Shown here: piece by piece, positions 56,627-64,000 of the stretch
How the letters are laid out: every line of letters begins with the position of its first letter
Position numbering within the stretch: the first letter of the stretch is position 1
Assembly: GCF_000168715.1 (NCBI RefSeq)
Contig: NZ_AASE01000010.1
Location: forward strand, 1 to 64,000
Source of the DNA: Chlorobium ferrooxidans DSM 13031
Lineage (GTDB): Bacteria > Bacteroidota > Chlorobiia > Chlorobiales > Chlorobiaceae
DNA length: 64,000 bases
Direction of reading: 5' to 3'
Made by a program: the position numbers and the translations under genes
The notes under the pieces: generated by a model
What the model saw: only the letters and a program-made list of their open reading frames with translations
The model's database searches: none
Told to the model about the DNA's origin: nothing

Positions 56627-57316
56627 ATGAGCGAAAGAGTGACCGTCGCGTTTGATGTTTATGGCACCCTGATCAATACTCACGGCCTGATCGGCATGCT
56701 TCAACAGCATGTCGGCAGTAACGCCGCGCCTTTTTCAAGGCTTTGGCGGGAGAAACAGCTTGAATACTCATTCCGTCGCGGCCTGATGCAAAAATACCGC
56801 GACTTTGGTATCTGTACAGCGCAGGCGCTCGATTATGCCTCTCTCGCCTTCGGCGTCGCTCTCACAGAACAAGAAAAAGAGGACCTGCTCAGTGCATACA
56901 GAGCACTGCCCGCTTTTGACGATGTAATAAGCGGGCTTGAGGTTGCAAAAGATGCAGGATTCCGGCTCTTTGCCTTTTCCAACGGAACAGCATCCGATAT
57001 CGCACGGCTGCTCGACCAGGCAGGAATAGGCCGTTACTTTCTTGACATTATCAGTGTCGATGAGGTGCACTCCTTCAAACCCGATCCGGCAGTTTACCGC
57101 CACTTTCTCGACCGGTCATCCTCACAAGCCACAGAGAGCTGGCTGGTGTCAGCAAACCCGTTTGATGTCATTGGTGCCAGAGCCGCAGAGATGCATGCCG
57201 TATGGCTCCAGCGCTCCCCGGAGATGCTCATGGACCCCTGGGAAATACAACCGACATTGACCATCAAAAGCCTTGCGGAACTACAGGAAGTCATAACCTC
57301 CCGGCAAAACAGATGA
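56627..57316 (+). CDS. HAD-superfamily haloacid dehalogenase type II-like
   Basis: 229 aa. HAD motifs: nucleophile Asp10 in FDVYGTL, FSNGTASD (motif II), the lysine in SFKPDPAVY (motif III) and the SANPFDVIGARAAEMHAVWL region (motif IV). The cap matches L-2-haloacid dehalogenases. The usual catalytic Arg/Asn pattern is plausible, but many such proteins are phosphatases. GAGGC precedes the ATG at 56627. In an anaerobe the natural substrate is likely not a halide; function open. Confidence 0.8.
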   Translation: MSERVTVAFDVYGTLINTHGLIGMLQQHVGSNAAPFSRLWREKQLEYSFRRGLMQKYRDFGICTAQALDYASLAFGVALTEQEKEDLLSAYRALPAFDDVISGLEVAKDAGFRLFAFSNGTASDIARLLDQAGIGRYFLDIISVDEVHSFKPDPAVYRHFLDRSSSQATESWLVSANPFDVIGARAAEMHAVWLQRSPEMLMDPWEIQPTLTIKSLAELQEVITSRQNR

Positions 57317-57459
57317 ACCATCACATTGGTCAATAATGTGCTTTTAGCCGTTCATGCAGATGCCGGAAACTTCCCCGCCACTTATCCTGAGATGCTTGAG
57401 CTCAATCCGCTGTCATTGGTTACGGCATACCGAAGCAGCCATAAACGGCAACTGAGAAT

Positions 57460-58788
57460 TTAATGCTGCGGGGAGCGATTTCTGCCCTCACCTCTGCTCA
57501 CCAGAAGAGTAAGAAGTGCAGCCAGAAGAAGACTGGCGGAAAATAGAGCGAGAACAGGCGACATCCTCCCTCCTGTTGCATCGCGAATGATTCCAGCCAT
57601 CTCGGGGCTGACATAACCAGCAATATTGCCAAAAGAGTTGATGATGGCGATTCCTGCCGCTGCCGCACTACCGGCCAGAATTGATGGTGGAAGCGACCAG
57701 AAGCAGGAGAGGGCCGACATGATGCCTGCGGTAGCAACAGAAAGAGCTGCTATACCGTACCATCCTCCGGCAAAAGGCATGGCACTGAGCGCAAAAGCGG
57801 CAGATCCGATGAGGCAGGAGAAAGCAATATGCCAGCGACGTTCACCGGTCAGGTCGGAATGAACACCGTTGATCACCATGACCACCGCAGCACTCAGCCA
57901 GGGGATGATGGATATCCAGCCTATCAGGGATTCATCAGCGGTAATGCTCTCCCTTATGATTTGCGGAAGCCAGAAAGAGATACCGTAAAGCCCCATCACG
58001 ATAGAGAAATAGAGCGCACTGAGCATCCAGACCTCCGGCATTCCGAACGCATCCCTTACGGTATATGCCGGCCTGCCTTCTGAAGCTGTCCGGAGTTCAT
58101 CATCGGCAAGCCGCTTCGTCAGAAGCTCTCTTTCCGGGGCACTCAGCCACACGGCATCGTCAGGAGTGTTGTCAAGATAAAAAAGCACACAAAGGCCCAT
58201 CAGTGCCGAGGGGACTCCTTCAAGGATAAAGAGCCACTGCCAACCCTGAAGAGATCCCACTCCGTCCATTGTTTCAAGTATAACTCCCGAAACAGGGCCA
58301 CCTGCAACTCCGGCAATGGCAACTGCTGTCATGAACCACGCCACCATTCGGGCACGGTACTCCGAAGGAAACCATGTGGTGAGATAGAGAATGATTCCGG
58401 GAAAAAACCCGGCTTCAGCCACACCGAGAAAAAAACGCAGGAGATAAAAAATCGGTTCGCTGGATACAAAGAGCTGCATCGAGGCAATCACTCCCCAGGT
58501 AATCATGATACGCGCTATCCAGATGCGTGCTCCGACTTTCGAAAGAATGATGTTGCTCGGCACTTCGAAAAGGAGATAACCGATAAAGAAAATTCCGGCG
58601 CCTGTTCCATAGGCCGTATCGCTGAAGCCCAGATCACTGCACATCTGAAGTTTGGCAAAACCGACATTGACCCTGTCGAGATAGGCGAGAATGTAGCAGA
58701 TAAACAGAAAGGGGATCAGATGCAGGGCCACTTTGTCATAGGTTGCTTTTTCAAAGGCAGTTGACAAAGACTCGCTTGAGCTGCTCAT
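57460..58788 (-). CDS. MFS transporter, anion:cation symporter (ACS) family
   Basis: 442 aa with 12 helices, of the group that includes phthalate, hexuronate and 4-hydroxyphenylacetate permeases: DRVNVGFAKLQMCSDLGFSDTAYGTGAGIFF, EVPSNIILSKVGARIWIARIM, GVAEAGFFPGIILYLTTWFPSEYRARMVAWF. Should take up an organic anion with protons. Single minus-strand gene; substrate cannot be told. Confidence 0.82.
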   Translation of the reverse strand: MSSSSESLSTAFEKATYDKVALHLIPFLFICYILAYLDRVNVGFAKLQMCSDLGFSDTAYGTGAGIFFIGYLLFEVPSNIILSKVGARIWIARIMITWGVIASMQLFVSSEPIFYLLRFFLGVAEAGFFPGIILYLTTWFPSEYRARMVAWFMTAVAIAGVAGGPVSGVILETMDGVGSLQGWQWLFILEGVPSALMGLCVLFYLDNTPDDAVWLSAPERELLTKRLADDELRTASEGRPAYTVRDAFGMPEVWMLSALYFSIVMGLYGISFWLPQIIRESITADESLIGWISIIPWLSAAVVMVINGVHSDLTGERRWHIAFSCLIGSAAFALSAMPFAGGWYGIAALSVATAGIMSALSCFWSLPPSILAGSAAAAGIAIINSFGNIAGYVSPEMAGIIRDATGGRMSPVLALFSASLLLAALLTLLVSRGEGRNRSPQH

Positions 58789-58815
58789 AAAAAATGTACA
58801 CCCGTTTTAGAGAGG

Positions 58816-59481
58816 CTACAGCGCCCTGTTCAGAAAATCAATCATCGGTTTTGATGCAAGAAAGGTATCGGCAAGATGCTTTACAAGGGAAGAATCAGTC
58901 ACCTCCCTGTCGGAAAGAAACTGCTGGGTGTAGTATCCCTTGAACTTGAGATACTCAACGGCGGGATTGGTGGCTTCATACCCTTTCGGCGGCCGCTTCA
59001 GAGCGCCCGAAGGCTCAACACCTTTCGGAAAACGGGAGATGAACTCTTTTTTTGAAATAATGGAGTGCCACTCACTGAAATGCCGGTCGATTTCACCTCT
59101 CAACAGATCGAGCACCGCCGGTTCCGGCATATAGATTCCACCCCCGATAAACGATTCTCCCGGTGCTATGTGAAAGTAATAGCCGCCAAAAGGAGCTTTC
59201 CTGCCTCCCCTGTTGATAAAGGCAAAAAAGTTGGTTTTGTAGGGTGACTTGTCCTTTGAAAAGCGGACATCGCGATTGATGCGCATGATACACGACTTCG
59301 GATCGAGGTGTGACCCGGCAATATCTTTATCGAACTCGCCGATCGCCAGAATAAGCTTCACCACCGTATCAAGAAACTCGCCATAGGCATGCTGATACTC
59401 TTTTTTGTGAAGCTCAAACCACCCCCGGTCATTGTTCAGTTTCAGCTCCCGGAGAAAATCAAGCGTTGCGTTGGTGATCAT
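58816..59481 (-). CDS. DUF2461 family protein
   Basis: 221 aa. Typical blocks are LDFLRELKLNNDRGWFELHKKEY at the N-terminus, RINRDVRFSKDKSPYKTNF, GGYYFHIAPGESFIGGGIYMPEP and LKRPPKGYEATNPAVEYLKFKGYY. This matches the widespread TIGR02453/DUF2461 family of unknown function, whose members are soluble and monomeric. It lies 27 nt downstream of the start of the MFS gene's upstream side on the same strand and could be co-transcribed with it. Confidence 0.85.
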   Translation of the reverse strand: MITNATLDFLRELKLNNDRGWFELHKKEYQHAYGEFLDTVVKLILAIGEFDKDIAGSHLDPKSCIMRINRDVRFSKDKSPYKTNFFAFINRGGRKAPFGGYYFHIAPGESFIGGGIYMPEPAVLDLLRGEIDRHFSEWHSIISKKEFISRFPKGVEPSGALKRPPKGYEATNPAVEYLKFKGYYTQQFLSDREVTDSSLVKHLADTFLASKPMIDFLNRAL

Positions 59482-59709
59482 ACGAAGAGAAATTAAGCGG
59501 TGTGATAAAATATAACGATAAAGTTACACACCCTTTTCTATTCCTGAAAGATCTAAAAATCCGGGAACAGTGAATCACTTTTGCCAGTAACAACTCCTGC
59601 GTTTCCAGAGTCTGATCCCATACACGTCCGTCAAATGTGTGTTACCGGATTTCTTTTTCTTTACTTTGTTGTTCTTATCAACACCAACACTCAAAAAGGA
59701 AACTGAATC

Positions 59710-60120
59710 ATGGCGGAGGAGCGATTTTCCATAACCATCAGGGTGGAGCCGGAGGATATCGACATGCTTGGTCATGTCAACAACGTGGTCTATCTGCGCT
59801 GGGTGCAGGAGGCGGCAATGGCGCACTGGAGCACCATTGCACCGGAGGATGAGCAGGAGAAGCTTATCTGGGTAATACGACGTCATGAGATCGATTACAA
59901 ACGGCCTGCCCTGTTGGGTGATACGGTTCTGGTACGCACATGGATCGGCAACGCCTCACGGTTTGAATTCGACCGCCACACCGAAATCCTCCATGCTTCC
60001 AGCCTTCGCCCGCTGGCCATTGTCAGAACAGTCTTGTGCCCCATTGACCGCAAAAGCGGTCGCCCGACCGATGTCAGCCCGGCCATCAGGGAACTCTTTT
60101 CTGTGGAGTCGATGAAGTAA
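59710..60120 (+). CDS. Acyl-CoA thioesterase (4HBT/YbgC hot-dog family)
   Basis: 136 aa. The catalytic loop is DIDMLGHVNNVVYLRWVQEA (Asp-Met-x-Gly-His-Val-Asn-Asn), a typical 4-hydroxybenzoyl-CoA thioesterase arrangement. The hot-dog helix and sheet follow (EIDYKRPALLGDTVLVRTWI). AAAGGAAAC precedes the ATG by 9 nt. Hydrolyses short- or medium-chain acyl-CoA; substrate unknown. Confidence 0.87.
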   Translation: MAEERFSITIRVEPEDIDMLGHVNNVVYLRWVQEAAMAHWSTIAPEDEQEKLIWVIRRHEIDYKRPALLGDTVLVRTWIGNASRFEFDRHTEILHASSLRPLAIVRTVLCPIDRKSGRPTDVSPAIRELFSVESMK

Positions 60121-60304
60121 CTATCGAACTCACAGCAGAGTACCGAAGAGAACTATTCTCAAAAAGCCATTGTTCATGACGTTTGTTGAAACAATCGTTG
60201 CAGGGTATCCTTCATGCTCGTACATTGAAATACAAAGGGCTTCTGTTTAGTAAAGATATCTGTGATAAATGAGTTGCGGAAAGCGTGTAACTGACAATAG
60301 CACT

Positions 60305-60838
60305 ATGGAACAACATTCAAGCGAGATATCCCGGCTCAAGTGTGGAGAGACTCTTGTGAATCTTGCCTTTCTTCCTGACGATGTCGTAAAAGTTAGCGGA
60401 AAAATCCTGATAGATGCCCCGATAGAGTATGTCTGGAAAGCCCTGACTGATTATGACAATCTGAACAGAACCTTGCCGAAAGTGGTCGCAAGTACTGTTG
60501 TTGAACGCAAGGGCAATGAGGTGGTGCTTGACCAGACCGGAAGAACCGGAATCTTTTTTTTCGAAAAAACCGTTAATTTTCGGTTGCGATTGAGAGAGGA
60601 GTACCTGAAAAACGTCACTTTCGAACAGGTGGAGGGTGATTTCAGCATCTACCGCGGAGAGTGGAATGTTGAAACCTCTGATACCCTGAAAGGAACCATA
60701 CTCTCCTACCATGCGGAGATCAAACCGCTTTTTTTTGCACCGCCGATTCTTGTAAGCTTTGTTCAGTGGCAGGATATGCCGGGAATACTCAGAGCGCACA
60801 AAAAAACGGCTGAGGCTCTGTCTGCCGAAGCTGCCTGA
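60305..60838 (+). CDS. SRPBCC (START-like) protein, cytoplasmic
   Basis: 177 aa from ATG 60305 (an in-frame ATG at 60269 adds 12 residues; neither has a strong ribosome-binding site). The fold shows VSGKILIDAPIEYVWKALTDYDNL, typical of polyketide cyclase/COQ10-like lipid-binding domains. The blocks TDYDN, FFEKTVNF, FEQVEGDFSIYRGEW and KGTILSYHAEIKPLFFAP are shared with the exported paralog at 61992-62642. It probably binds a hydrophobic ligand. The reductase gene between the two paralogs suggests a shared pathway. Confidence 0.75.
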   Translation: MEQHSSEISRLKCGETLVNLAFLPDDVVKVSGKILIDAPIEYVWKALTDYDNLNRTLPKVVASTVVERKGNEVVLDQTGRTGIFFFEKTVNFRLRLREEYLKNVTFEQVEGDFSIYRGEWNVETSDTLKGTILSYHAEIKPLFFAPPILVSFVQWQDMPGILRAHKKTAEALSAEAA

Positions 60839-60900
60839 AGCGGCACCCGGAGCGAAATGGAACTGTTTTACTATTCAATCATTCAGCATAGCCATAAATT

Positions 60901-61938
60901 ATGATCACCAGTAAACCCGTATGTGTCACCGGAGCCTCCGGATTTATTGCCGCATATATCGTCAGGGATCTGCTCCGGGAGGGCTACAGGGTAAGGGGTA
61001 CCGTTCGCAAAAGCGCTGAGAACTATCCCTTTCTGCTCAATCTGCCGGGAGCTGAAGAACGGCTTGAACTGGTAAAGGCTGATCTGCTTCAGGCGAATGC
61101 CTATGACCGGGCGGTTGAGGGATGCGACTATGTTATCCATACCGCAAGTCCCTACGAGATCAATGTCAAAAATCCCCAGGAGGATCTGGTTGATCCGGCC
61201 GTGAACGGCACGGAGAGTATACTGCAAAGCTGCATGAAATCAGGCGGTGTCAAAAGGGTGGTGTTCACCTCCTCGATTGCCGCAATCACCGATGAGCCGG
61301 AGAGCTCAAAAGTCTTTACCGAAAAAGACTGGAATACCATGTCTTCGCTTGATCGCCACCCCTACCAGTACTCCAAAACCCTTGCCGAACGGGCAGCATG
61401 GGATTTCATCATGCAGAAAAAACCGGCTTTTGATCTGGTCGTTATCAATCCCTTCATGGTGGTAGGCCCTTCACTCGGCCCTTCGCTCAACACCACGAAC
61501 CAGATCATCCGCGACATCATGACCGGCGTCTATCCCGGCATAATGGATATCAACTGGGGTTTTGTCGATGTTCGCGATGTGGCCAAAGCACATCTGCTTG
61601 CCATGTCGAACGGAGCTGCAAGCGGTCGTTATCTCTGTTCCGGAGATGCCATGCACATGCGTGACCTTGTCGCACTGCTCAAATCTTCCGGCTTCCGCAA
61701 ATACGCTCTTCCAAAACTCGATCTGTCAGGAAAAGCCGGTACACTGCTCATGAAGCTGCTCTCCTTCACGCAGCCTAAAGATACCGGAACCTATATCCGC
61801 ACCAATGTAGGCCGTACCTTCCGCTATGACAATGCAAAAATCCGACGGGAACTTGGAATCTCCTTCATGGATATAAAGCAAAGCATTATTGAGACTGTTG
61901 AGGATATGGTTAAATGGGGACATCTGCCAAAACGATGA
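60901..61938 (+). CDS. Extended SDR, dihydroflavonol-4-reductase-like
   Basis: 345 aa NAD(P)-dependent reductase. The Rossmann glycine motif is TGASGFIAAYIVRDLL near 10, the NADP-type arginine TVRK follows, and the active site is Ser-Tyr-x3-Lys in TSSIA and YQYSKTLAE. INPFMVVGPSLGPS and DVRDVAKAHLLAM are family blocks of the DFR/cinnamoyl-CoA reductase group. Substrate likely a carbonyl on a larger hydrophobic molecule. Sits between two SRPBCC genes, 62 nt after one and 53 nt before the other. Confidence 0.82.
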   Translation: MITSKPVCVTGASGFIAAYIVRDLLREGYRVRGTVRKSAENYPFLLNLPGAEERLELVKADLLQANAYDRAVEGCDYVIHTASPYEINVKNPQEDLVDPAVNGTESILQSCMKSGGVKRVVFTSSIAAITDEPESSKVFTEKDWNTMSSLDRHPYQYSKTLAERAAWDFIMQKKPAFDLVVINPFMVVGPSLGPSLNTTNQIIRDIMTGVYPGIMDINWGFVDVRDVAKAHLLAMSNGAASGRYLCSGDAMHMRDLVALLKSSGFRKYALPKLDLSGKAGTLLMKLLSFTQPKDTGTYIRTNVGRTFRYDNAKIRRELGISFMDIKQSIIETVEDMVKWGHLPKR

Positions 61939-61991
61939 CATGATAAACGTGATGATAAATGCAAGCTAACGATGAACATACCGGAGATACC

Positions 61992-62642
61992 ATGAAAAAA
62001 CTCATCTCAACGACACGATGGGTCACGATGCTGCTCATGATTGCGCTACACTCTTCTGTTTCCTCTGCGGCACTCCCGCTGCCCGGCACACCGGTCTCTT
62101 CCGACACGCTCTCCATGGCCCGGACAATGCTGCTCAACGGGAAAATTATTGTTTCACTGTCACAGCTTGAAAATGGTGTAACCGGCGTCAGGGGTGATGT
62201 CTACATTGCCGCCCCCCCTGAAACCGTCTGGGCCGTCATTACAGACTATAACAATCACAAAAATTTTGTCCCTGGTGTGCTTGACAGCGGCATTATTTCA
62301 GACACTGGCAGTGAGAAGGTGATGTTTGAAAAAGGGAAATCCGGACTCTTTGTTTTCAGCAAGACGGTTAATGTTAAAATGAGAGTCTGGGGAGAGAAGC
62401 CAAAGCGGCTGAATTTCGAGCAGATAACCGGCGACTTCAAGGTCTATCACGGAGAGTGGCTGCTGCTTGTCTCACCTCCCGACAAGGGGACCTTTCTGAC
62501 CTACAAGGCTGAGGTAAAGCCCGATTTTTTTGCCCCCGGCTTTGCCGTACGAAATGTTCAGAAAAAAGAGTGCCCGTTAATGCTTTCGGCCATGAAAAAG
62601 CGGTCTGAATCATTAACCTCTCTTGCCATAAAGAGCCAGTAA
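61992..62642 (+). CDS. SRPBCC (START-like) protein, exported
   Basis: 216 aa from ATG 61992, which has CCGGAG upstream and begins a signal peptide (M-K-K-L-I-S then a hydrophobic core ending in VSSAALP); the frame is open 11 codons further up. The mature domain repeats the pattern of the 60305 protein (GDVYIAAPPETVWAVITDYNN, FSKTVNVKMRV, FEQITGDFKVYHGEW, KGTFLTYKAEVKPDFFAP). The pair thus has one cytosolic and one periplasmic member. Likely a lipid-like ligand carrier or cyclase. Confidence 0.76.
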   Translation: MKKLISTTRWVTMLLMIALHSSVSSAALPLPGTPVSSDTLSMARTMLLNGKIIVSLSQLENGVTGVRGDVYIAAPPETVWAVITDYNNHKNFVPGVLDSGIISDTGSEKVMFEKGKSGLFVFSKTVNVKMRVWGEKPKRLNFEQITGDFKVYHGEWLLLVSPPDKGTFLTYKAEVKPDFFAPGFAVRNVQKKECPLMLSAMKKRSESLTSLAIKSQ

Positions 62643-62650
62643 TCCTCTTT

Positions 62651-63673
62651 TCACCGAAGCAGTAATGTCAGCGGCAAACCTTTAAAAACAGTCCGGTCAG
62701 GGAGCTGCCGGGCACGCTGTACCACCCGGCGCTTCTTCATGATATCCGGCCAATGACGGAGAGTGTCACCGAAGGCACGCCACACGGCGCCCGATTTTGC
62801 CAGACTGCCGGGAAACTGGGTCAGATAAAACAGCGCAGCTGCCACTTCAAGAAGTAACCGAAGCGGCAGCACCAGTAAAAGCCCAGGGATACCGAGGTTC
62901 TTGAGCAGCATCGCGATGTTGTTGCGGTGGTTGAAATAGATCTTTTCGGCTGAACCGCCGGGGAGCGACGCCCCCCCTTCATGCAGTATGATTGATGAAG
63001 GGACCGACCTGATAGTGTAACCGGAAAGCTTCATGCGCCAGGAGAGATCGATCTCCTCCATCTGCATGAAAAACTCCCCGTCAAACCCACCAAGCTCTTC
63101 AGCCAGCGATCTGTTGACAAACATGGCAACTCCGGAAGCCCAGAAAATCTCCCTGCCATTATCATACTGGCCCCGATCCATCTCAATTGCCGAGAAGGTT
63201 CGGCCAAAACACCAGGGATAACCGAGCCGATCGATCATCCCTCCGGCAGCTCCTGCGTAATCAAATACCTTTTGCCCCTTTTCGAAGGCCTTCATCGAAA
63301 GGATTTTCGGCTGGAGCGCACCGGTACGGTCATCTTCACGTGCCGCCGTCACAAGCTGATCAAGCCAAAGCGGGTCATGACGGGTATCATCATTCATAAA
63401 AACCACATAGTCCGCTGTGGAGTGCTTAAGCCCCTCATTGCACCCTCCGGCATATCCCCTGTTCTCTCCGAGACGCACAAGACGGGCATTCCGGTAGCGT
63501 TTCACCATAAACACAAGCCCTGCCTCTGTGCCCCCGTTATCAACAACGATGATCCCCATCGCCGGATAGCGGGTCTCAGCAAGCGAATCAAGACAGCGCT
63601 CAAGCATGTCACGCCGTTTGAAATGGGGAATGATGATATCGACCGACGGGAGATGTGGTACAGATGAGGTCAT
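62651..63673 (-). CDS. Family 2 glycosyltransferase (rhamnosyltransferase-like)
   Basis: 340 aa GT-A enzyme. VDIIIPHFKRRDMLERCLDSL begins the nucleotide-binding fold. FMNDDTRHD holds the metal-binding acidic motif near 100. MQMEEIDLSWRMKLSGY is the acceptor/catalytic region. A hydrophobic segment near 265-290 (LLLVLPLRLLLEVAAALFYLT) may bind the membrane. Related to WcaA/RfbN-like transferases for surface polysaccharide. Its 3' end faces the SRPBCC gene; no other polysaccharide genes are near. Confidence 0.85.
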   Translation of the reverse strand: MTSSVPHLPSVDIIIPHFKRRDMLERCLDSLAETRYPAMGIIVVDNGGTEAGLVFMVKRYRNARLVRLGENRGYAGGCNEGLKHSTADYVVFMNDDTRHDPLWLDQLVTAAREDDRTGALQPKILSMKAFEKGQKVFDYAGAAGGMIDRLGYPWCFGRTFSAIEMDRGQYDNGREIFWASGVAMFVNRSLAEELGGFDGEFFMQMEEIDLSWRMKLSGYTIRSVPSSIILHEGGASLPGGSAEKIYFNHRNNIAMLLKNLGIPGLLLVLPLRLLLEVAAALFYLTQFPGSLAKSGAVWRAFGDTLRHWPDIMKKRRVVQRARQLPDRTVFKGLPLTLLLR

Positions 63674-63835
63674 GAAGGGATTTTGAATGTTGGATTCCGG
63701 ATTGTGAATTAAAAAACAACAATAGGCAAACCCCGAACCAGATCCCTCTCTTCGATCGGAATGACAATGCCTGTAAGGTAAACAGAGAGGTTCGCCCCCT
63801 TTTGCGATCCAAAATTCAGAATCGAAAATCCGGAA

Positions 63836-64000
63836 TTATCGTAAGGCGTTCCAGAACTCCCGGGCAAGACGGGCACTCTCTGCTGGGGTTGAGGCCGGAG
63901 CGATATGCTGCAGGAGCGCGGTGCCTACAACGGCCCCATCAGCCAGACTCCACATGTGCTCCACCCTTGCCCTGTCGCGGATGCCGAATCCGACGACAAA
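63836..64000 (-). CDS. trpA: Tryptophan synthase alpha chain, C-terminal part (5' end beyond window)
   Basis: 54 codons and a TAA at 63838-63836 are visible, reading FVVGFGIRDRARVEHMW, then LADGAVVGTALLQHIA, TPAESARLAREFWNALR. The VVGFGI and ADGAVVGTAL motifs line the indole-glycerol phosphate pocket of TrpA. The 162 bp to the next gene hold AT-rich repeats of AATCCGGAATT type only. Confidence 0.9.
   Translation of the reverse strand, partial: FVVGFGIRDRARVEHMWSLADGAVVGTALLQHIAPASTPAESARLAREFWNALR

Overview
The window looks like a chromosomal stretch of a green sulfur bacterium (Chlorobium/Pelodictyon-like, Chlorobiaceae). That placement is inferred from gene content: two pyruvoyl-type arginine decarboxylases, an AcnB aconitase, BshA (bacillithiol pathway), an archaeal-type methionine adenosyltransferase and a Chlorobi-style small Ala/Pro lipoprotein. 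No photosystem or chlorosome gene lies in the window, so the placement is not proven. There is no sign of phage, plasmid or CRISPR.

Layout. 1-0.5 kb: a minus-strand cobalamin riboswitch whose target gene runs off the left edge, with a small inverted-repeat (MITE-like) element between switch and gene. 0.5-6.5 kb, minus strand: PepD, a FabH-like ketosynthase, a pentapeptide-repeat membrane protein, a P1/PLC-like secreted hydrolase, NadA and a divergent GroES-like protein. 6.8-14.7 kb, plus strand: mreC-mreD-mrdA, an FAD oxidase, smpB, tyrS, arginine decarboxylase copy 1 and a DedA protein. 14.8-20.4 kb: nadB facing nadE, with the second MITE-like copy between them, an EnvC-like protein and murA. 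20.5-22 kb: tRNA-Ile2, tRNA-Glu, tRNA-Arg, an AEC transporter and tRNA-Gln. 22-30 kb: lipoprotein, acnB, hisD-queA, mreB, bshA.

30.4-52.5 kb is a phosphate island. It holds arginine decarboxylase copy 2, alkaline phosphatase, polyphosphate kinase, an orphan PhoB-type regulator, a porin, pstS with an apparent frameshift in its signal peptide, a PlsC/GNAT acyltransferase pair, a DASS-type transporter, a metallophosphatase, pstC-pstA-pstB-phoU, a cysteine-ladder repeat protein, a CYTH-like/CHAD protein and an overlapping ParA-type ATPase. Direct repeats of a TTNACA-like hexamer with an 11-bp period occur upstream of several of these units and are proposed PhoB boxes. I infer a phosphate-limitation programme: take up phosphate (porin, Pst), release it (phosphatases), store it as polyphosphate (Ppk, CHAD, ParA), possibly replace phospholipids with aminolipids (PlsC/GNAT), and make polyamine precursor (arginine decarboxylase copy 2).

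52.6-64 kb: archaeal-type methionine adenosyltransferase, a CDF metal transporter with three C-terminal domains, two MFS transporters, a HAD dehalogenase-like protein, a DUF2461 protein, a thioesterase, a reductase flanked by two related SRPBCC proteins, a family-2 glycosyltransferase and the 3' end of trpA.

The best candidates for something undescribed are the CHAD-ParA pair as a possible polyphosphate-granule positioning system, the arginine decarboxylase captured in the phosphate regulon, and the mobile element inserted between a B12 riboswitch and its gene.
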